From positions 21,736,477-21,800,476 of the forward strand of contig CAIIXF020000004.1 in assembly GCA_903813345.2 (NCBI GenBank): a DNA stretch of 64,000 nucleotides, in the 5' to 3' direction. The notes under the pieces are model-generated. The model saw only the letters and a program-made list of their open reading frames with translations, was not told the DNA's origin and ran no database searches. The DNA comes from Owenia fusiformis (taxonomy: Eukaryota > Annelida > Polychaeta > Sabellida > Oweniidae). Shown here piece after piece: positions 50,101 through 59,100 of the stretch. A program made the translations under genes and the position numbers. Every line of letters starts with the position of its first letter. Within the stretch, counting starts at the first letter, position 1.

Positions 50101-53100
50101 GTGACGATACGTTTGATATTCACAATACATTTGATAGACTCACATGCATTTGCCAGCATCTGTGATATGTTTGCTATGATATGAGGGAGCATTGTCTTGC
50201 CCCCTAGACCACATGCAAGTCTGTCTAGCGCACTCTCTCCTGCTATTGGATTACTGAAATTTACAAATATAACATACATGTACAGTCATACAAACAATCA
50301 TAATTTGTATATCAATACCCATTCAGTGTCCAACACTTGATTCACAACTAAATATAAACGTGCGGACCAGTCCACTTGGAGACAATTTGACTTGGTATGA
50401 ATTGTCTTGAGAAAGCGTTGTCTCAAGGACCAGTTATCTTTGGGGCCAGATATCTTTCGGACCATTGGTTACCATAGAAACATTTTTAGTTTAGTTAAGA
50501 TATACTAGTAGGTAATCTGCTCAGTGCTTCTTAGAGGAAAACTATGAAATTCTTCATGGTGTTCAGAGAGAAGTTTCATCCGTGCAGAAAATAATAAACT
50601 CAACCAGATTTGCCCATGAGGCACCACAGGCAATCTCAACATTGAATCATGAGAGACTTAGCCATTATGTCAGTCACTGAATATATGCCTAAGCCCTAAG
50701 GTCTGTCATCAATAATGCCTAAACTTGCGAGGGCTCTATTACGATAGACCGAAGGCATATATTCAATGATACGGTACATAATATTGTTGTATTACATACC
50801 TTTATTTCCATGGCTACTTTATATCAATGATGCCAAACATCTGAGTGCAAGTGAAATTTGGGAGAAATGCAAAATGACATCATAAGATTATCATGGTAAA
50901 AAGTTTGGCAGCTATACAGGAATATATAGCCGACCTTCCGCGACATCGACTCCCATACAAATGCTTCGCTTGGTTTGTAATACAACATATTATATCTTGG
51001 TTCAAGTTGGTCAGTCCATGAGAGACCACATATAATATCTGGGTTCAATGTAGTCAGTCCATGAGTGACCACATATATATATTTTTCCTCTATATGATCA
51101 TACCTGTCATTGTCATCTTCATCATTATTATCAGCTGTGGCCCAGTCATCATCTTCTTCAAGGTCTACCATCAGTGCCAGGATCTGGGGGACTAAAATGT
51201 TAAATGTTTATGCTGAAGTAATGTCATACACCTATGCTGTGTCAATATGACCTTTGACATTTTAATGTTATCATTATTCTCAAATCAAACATCAATTGTA
51301 TGTGTAGCATTATGAATGGTCTGCTCAGTGCTTCTTAGAGGAAAAACTATGAAATTCATCATTGAGTTCAGCTAGAAGTTTCATCATAGCAGATTGCTGT
51401 CCTTTATTCTATGATACTTGTAACTAGCCTCTCATTATGAGTATGAGGCTATCAGCATGTTTTCAATTCGATGGTCAATATTAGAGGATTAGAATATACA
51501 GGGACACATAAAATGCAAACCTCTAAATTTGCCATATCTTCTCATGAATAATTAAGGTTGTATATTCACGAATGCAACTAACGGCTATTATCAAGAAGAT
51601 TTCATCATAACTGAATCATTCCAAAAATGGAGGGTTGCATCAACAGTAATTATTTCAATAACTTTCTCACCTAAATGTTCTATAAACTTTCCATGTTTTC
51701 TCAACATAGCTGGCGCAGTTTCTGATAGTGTGACAATAACTTCCAAGGATAGGTGGCGCCATGAGTCAGGTATATTAGCATCTGATAAAACCTGAAAATT
51801 AAATTGATGATTTTCATCATTTCAATTAAAGCTTTTCAGTCGTCAAACATTAGCAGCATGTTACAGACAATTTTCAACAGTTGTTTAACCAACATCACCT
51901 GTATTTTGAAGAACTTTCGAAGTGTTTTGATGTTTAAGAAATCATAATTTTCAAATGATACACGTCATCAAAAAATCTAACTAGATAACGGCAACTCCGC
52001 GGAGTAGCAAGCAAATCACAACCAACAAAATATCCATTACCGAATTCAAATCAATTATACTCATTACTTTGGTTAAAATTGAAAAATTTAGATTTTAGAA
52101 TTGCGAATTCCTGCAAAGCAGCCATTTTGAATTTTCTGAGGTACAAATCTGAAAAATAATACCATAATTGTGATCTACTACAAAATTCCTTCAATTTGAG
52201 TATAATATAGCCATACTTTGAAGGGATCGAAAAATTATTGAATTATTTGAATTTTACGAGGCTCGAATCAGAAAAAAGATACAATATTTGCAATCTACTC
52301 TTAATTGCCTTTAATTTGAGTATAATAAAGCTATACTTCAGAAAGATCTAAAAATAAGCGAAAATTTCTGTTTTCCTGACCCCCCATATACGGCCCCTGG
52401 GGGTCAGGATGAAAAACATGGAATATATTTGAAATAGATAGATGTTGCGAATATACTACCAAAATTTCAAATAATAATAATATTAATTACTTTGGTTTAG
52501 AATGAAAAATTTAAGTTTTTTCAAAAGTCCCGTCATTTTTAAAGCGGCGGCCATCTTGAAAAATTTTTTTTTTGCGTAAAACTATTCACCAATATACATC
52601 TTTCTACTAAATATGAAGAAAATCCGTCAACTAATATTTGAGTTATCTTCCGGACGGACAGACGGACGGACAGACGGACGGACTGACTGATGGACGGACG
52701 GAGGGCTTCACTATATCCCTACCGAACTTCGTTCGTTGGGATAATTATACCCTGGGTTTAATTCATGAAACTTGCATATTGGATGTGGTGTATATAATAC
52801 TGATAAACATACAAAAGAACTTTTTAATGATGATAGATTTACCGGATTAATAAATCAGATTTTTTTAAAATAGCTGCTCAGTGCTTCTTAGAGGAAAACT
52901 ATGAAATTCTTCATAAATTTCAGATAGAAGTTTCATACTTGCAGAAAATGAAAGTTTCAAAGAAGGCAAAGATTCAAAGAAAGATCTTTCGGTCTACTTC
53001 TCAGATAACATATTTATACTGTACATATTTTCTAAAATGAGTCTGTAAGAAGTACTACATACCTTCATAGAGAGGGTTATAATATTTTCTAGTTGACCAC

Positions 53101-56100
53101 GTAGGAACTTTGGTGTATTTTCAGCCAGATCTATCAGACACTTTAGTACAGTATCATCCTGTTGAAGTGCCACGGAGTCTGTAACTCCCTAGAATGTATA
53201 CATTAATGTTTTGTTATTTTCAACCGGATATATCAAACACTTTCACACAGTATCATCCTGTTGAAGTGCAACCGAGTCTGTAACACCCTAGAATGTATAC
53301 ATTAATGTTTTGTTATTTTCAACCGGATATATCAAACACTTTCACACAGTATCATCCTGTTGAAGTGCCACTGAGTCTGTAACTCCCTAGAATGTATACA
53401 AATGTTTTGTTATTTTCAACCGGATATATCAAACACTTTCACACAGTATCATCCTGTTGAAGTGCCACTGAGTCTGTAACTCCCTAGAATGTATACAAAT
53501 GTTTTGTTATTTTCAACCGGATATATCAAACACTTCCACACAGAATCATCCTGTTGAAGTGCCACTGAGTCTGTAACTCCCTAGAATGTATACAAATGTT
53601 TTGTTATTTTCAACCGGATATATCAAACACTTTCACACAGTATCATCCTGTTGAAGTGCCACTGAGTCTGTAACACCCTAGAATGAATACAAATGTTTTG
53701 TTATTTTCAACCGGATATATCAAACACTTTCACACAGTATCATCCTGTTGAAGTGCCACGGAGTCTGTAACACCCTAGAATGAATACAAATGTTTTGTTA
53801 TTTTCAACCGGATATATCAAACACTTTCACACAGTATCATCCTGTTGAAGTGCCACTGAGTCTGTAACACCCTAGAATGTATACATTAATGTTTTGTTAT
53901 TTTCAACCGGATATATCAAACACTTTCACACAGTATCATCCTGTTGAAGTGCCACGGAGTCTAAAACCCTAGAATGAATACAAATGTTTTAAGATTAGGA
54001 AATCAACGAATTTAGACAATCATCGATGATCTCTCAGTAGAATTGAAAATAAAACATGAGAAGAATAAGACAAAAATAAACGAGACGAATCATGTCTCTT
54101 GATTTGAATATTTCATTTGTTGATTCAGTTTTACCAAAATACTGTTTTTCACCCAGAAATGTACAATAAGCATTATTATAAGCTTATAGCACTGAAGAGG
54201 GGTGATACATTGCTATACTCCATCTATTAACAAATCTGCTACAAGGAAACAGATATGTTGCATTCCGGAGAAATATCCAACACGTTTAATTACATTTTTA
54301 TATGATGAGGTTTACCCGTACAATGATGTATTTACCCGTACAATGATGTATTTACCCGTACAATGATGTATTTACCCGTACAATGATGTATTTACTCATA
54401 CAATGATATATTTACCTGTACAATGAGTTGGAGCAGATCTTTGAAGAGGTTCTGTATGTTCAATTCTTCGTCTTCATCATTTGCCAGAATGAAGGCAGCA
54501 GTTGCTTTAACAGCTTCAAACCTCACCTTGAATAAAACGAAACAATGTATCCATGATATATACGTTTCTTTTACTGACAAAAACTTAGCATCAAATGCAT
54601 GGATCATTTGTCATTTCTTTTGTCAAGGAATACAAAAAGAACTGTAAATTTTCAAATTTTACACAAAAATACAATTCATTTTTTCAGAAAAAGAAATAAC
54701 AGAAAAAAACCTTTGTTGATGTTTTTTATGATTTGTCTACCTACAGATATTGTTTTCTACTGATAAAAAGTGTTTTTCACCCAGAAATGTACAATAAGCA
54801 TTATTATAAGCTTATAGCACTGAAGAGGGGTAATACATTATTGTACTCCATCTATTAACAAATCTGCTATAAGGAAACAGATACGTTGCATTCCGGAGCA
54901 TTCTCCAAACAACTGCATTCAGTAAATAATACTCTTCTCTGCAGACCTTTGATTTCTTTTTTGAACATTTTTTTTTCAAAATTGACATTGTTTCATGGTC
55001 ATATGAATCACTCTGGCAAATTGGCATGGTAACTGTAAGTGTAGAAGTGTAAGGAAGGAGACATAATAGCACTGAATAAAAGGGACTTCATTTGAAAGAG
55101 AACATATTGTTTTCATAAAAAACACGACTGTATTTATGGCGAGAAAGTGCTCATGGTGAAAGATATGACTGTCTAAAATCACTTGCCATACCTCACATGG
55201 ACCATACAATTCTGGCCAATAAGAAAAATATTATTTTTAAGTGGATACACTGATCAGAAAATGCTTGATTATTTTCAAAACCTCAAAAATCCACTTACTT
55301 AACCAGTGAAAACACAAAATGATATTAAGTCTGATACCTGATGAGAAGCATCCATTAAACAGTGATGTAACATGTCTTTTATAACATGCAGATATTGGGC
55401 CTGCTGGTTGCCAAATATTCCTGGGGTGGTACTGAAGATCCTAAGTGCGCTCTCCTTCAAGGCTGAGTCCTCCGACTGTGCACAATCAAACATAAACTTC
55501 AGGACTTCCGGCCATGAGTTGTTGCCATCATCATCTGGAAGTGCACAAGAAATAAATATGGGGAGTAAAACACAGTGGAATATCTCTGAAAAGAGGAACA
55601 TCTCTGAAGAGTGGAACACTGTTGGTGGAACACTTTCACGAGTGGAACATTTTTCAGAGTCCCATGATAAACTGACTTTATGAGAAATGATCCTCTGTAA
55701 GTGTGACACCTCCCAGGTGGAAGATTATTAGAGGTACCCAGGGCTTGCATTAACGGCGTCCCGTACATGTTAAGGACTCAAAAATAATTTGGAGGACGCA
55801 AAAATTGAAAATATTTCCGTTTTATGGACGCAAATTTTTTTAGGTCAATACTAATCATGATCTTTCACCTTTATTTGAATCGTAAATAAGGCTCAACATG
55901 TTGAATATTTACAAATAATCATGATTCTCTCAAATTTTTTCGACTTTGTTTATTTTTAGATTTGAAACCATGACACGCCACAGTTTTTCCTATTCAGAAA
56001 CAAATATTAGGTTATTCATGAAATAAAATGTATTCATTGTCAAATGAACGAACATGCATTTATTCAGTCCGTACTTAACGTTTACTTCCGTTTTAAATTC

Positions 56101-59100
56101 GCGGCAAGATTAATTAACTTCAAGGTGTTTTGGTATAAAATGCTTTTAAAATAAAGTTATACCTCAAAACAGGCTAGAAATAGGGGACACACTTTTTTTT
56201 CAAAGGACACACTTTTTTTTAAAAAAATTGCGTCCTTGGGACTCACAAATTTTCTAACCTAATGCAAGCGCTGGGTACCATATGTGTTCCACTTAGAAAG
56301 GTTTTATTGTAATATATATACCATGAGAGACCACATATACTATCTGGGGTCAAGCTTGTCAGTCCATGAGCAACCACATATATTTTTTTATATAACTGTT
56401 TTTTTCAGAACACTTGCAATCAAACATAAGCCATGTATTGCCACAATCACCTGAAAAACAAGCTAGAAAAACTGTAATAAATATGGACTTATTACATCAA
56501 ACAATAAGAAGGTACTAACATGCAAAATGTCACCACCTGCCATTTGTTACAGATGCCAAACACTAACCACCAATGCTATTAACAATAACAAAAAAAGTTA
56601 GAGACTACAACAATATGCCACCACTTGTCGTGAGACATAATAAAAATGTGAGTCACCCACTGAAGCTTCCAAATGAAACAATTCATTCTGGTTGCTAAGT
56701 AACAGTGTATGACTGTTTAATGTAACAGGGTTTTGACCCAGATCTAGTACTAAACATCTAGCCTGGAACACACCTTGTAGGTTAGTATCAAGATACATGC
56801 ATGTCTGTTACCATACCTTTGAAAATGGTGGAGGAGAATCAACAATTTTTATTTTCCATTTTAATTGATTTGATTTCTAAATATCTTTACGCTTATTTGA
56901 AGCATTCTTTATCTTCTTGAGTCATAATAGCTTTCACCACTGAACAAAATGGGTTTGATCAACTGGAGAGCAGCACAAGAATGTATTGAGATATGTAATT
57001 TAGGTGTACAGAATGGGGATTAAAACAGGTTAAAGGTAATAATATAGCAACATTGATCCAATGATCCAACAACTGTAAGTTGTGGACCTCGATAAGGCTA
57101 AAGCGGGAGGTTATGTATTAGTGTGTTCAGCCCAATGTGGATCCTAAAATGCTCAGAGTATGTTTAAGTCTGGTTATGCCTTAGTCACATTTGCTCAAAT
57201 TCATGAGTATTATGTTCAAAATTGAAGGTCAAATCTCAAATTTGAGGTCATATATGAACTCCCGAGAACTTTTGTATGATTTAAAAAAAATTAAGTCAAG
57301 GTGAAATCAATTTTGAATAAAATACTGCAACAGCCAGGCGCTGGCTGATGAATTGGAGCAAATGTGACCTTGGCATAAGTGCCTGTGACTGAAGGTACAA
57401 TGACATTGATTGAACAGCACACCTACAGAATTCACCCAAATGTTCTTACCTAAAAGATTTCTCGCTAATTCAGCCACAATATCACAGACTTTTCTCTTCA
57501 CTACTGGATTTTGTTCCTCACGTACGGTGTGGAGTACTTGGTCTTTCAGACCATTTTGAATCCCAACATCGAGCGCTGGCCAGGATTCATCGAATGATGT
57601 TGTAATAATACGACGTAGTAATACTGCTGCGATGGACTGGACCTAAAACAAAAGGAAAAGTGAGGCACGGATCATGGTAGATGGAAAATATACATCATGC
57701 AAGTATCAGACTATTGATAAAAATTTAGACAAAAGTGTCTGTTGTATGTTTTTAATTTTAACGAAGACTGAAATTACAAAACCTCCCCAAACAATGATTG
57801 TCATTCTGAATGTGTAAGCAGACCGGCCTTACAATGAGGCAAATAACAAGATTGAAAAAAGTAAGAATTATAAGTTTTGTGGTTACCTCTGCTCCGCTAT
57901 TTGTGTCTCTGATCGCTGGAACCAGAAAGATGATCTTCTGAGGGATTGGTAGGGCATCATATGTGCTCTGAAACACAACAAATGCAATAATCTTAGCTTA
58001 TTTCACCTTATGATAATGAAATCACAAACCCATTGTGACACTAGACAGGATATTTTTTCTTTGTCATGTTATAGTTGATACAGTAGATTAGATGTAAAAA
58101 TGGAAACATTTGTACAAGGCCTAGCTTTTGTATACTTATTCTTTTTCGATCAAGACTTGTAAATTGTTCATCAAGTTAAGGTTCAGCTGGAAAGTAACAT
58201 TTTGGTAAAAAATTGCTATACCTGCACATGTTATTTTCTGGTACAAGATTAAGTATGAAGGCATGTGTGTATTTCCTTGCTTTTTTCAGGAAAGTATCAT
58301 TACACTGTCTTCTTTTAGAATATCTGGAAACAGGTCAATGGTAGCTCCTGTGTTGTCTGGAAACTTTGAAAGAAAATTTGGAAAAATAGAAAGTGTGAAA
58401 TATTAGAATTTCCTGGAGTTCTCATTGAACGCCTACCAGATATTCTAAAAGAAGACAATGTAATGATACTTTCCTGAAAAAAGCAAGAAAATTGACACAT
58501 GCCTTCATACTTTATTTTGTACCAGAAAATAACATGTGCAGGTATAGCAATTTTTACCAAAATGTTACTTTCCAGCTGTACCTTAATGTTTTTTCGGCCC
58601 ATTGGAATTTGGCAGAAAAAACATTCACTCGACTAACAATTACAACTCTTGATCGAAAAGACAGTACTTCAGCGCTCCAATACTTGCACGGAAGGATGAT
58701 AATGATGTATGACATAGTTAGAGAACAAAAGTAATCTAACATGGCTCTCGAAGTGTAACCTGGGATGGCAAACAGCTGATGAGAAAGAATGACGAGTGAC
58801 GATGACATGTGGAAAGTCACAGATGTTGGCCAGATTTTTTTGTAGTAGGATCATAGGCTCAAAGAATAATAATATTTATTGACACAAAATAATCTTGCCG
58901 GGATCTATGTGGAAAGTGATCAAATGATGCTGAACCCCCACAAGACGAAATGTGAAATGCATTAGAAATTAAGAATATAAACACGTGTTAAGTTAATAGC
59001 TTTACAACTACGCCATTATCAGACACTGATTGCGATTTGAATTTCCGGAGCATGAAAATCGAAAAACGTGGTGGCCAAAAATATTCATTCATTCAATTCA

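Noticed and set aside
40045-52945. Short dispersed repeats with inverted ends (TCTGCT..AGCAGA, TGTTGC..GCAACA) first read as MITEs
   Set aside because: They occur only in IPO5 introns in one orientation, carry C, D', C' and D boxes and rRNA-complementary guides, and the end bases covary; snoRNAs explain all of this.
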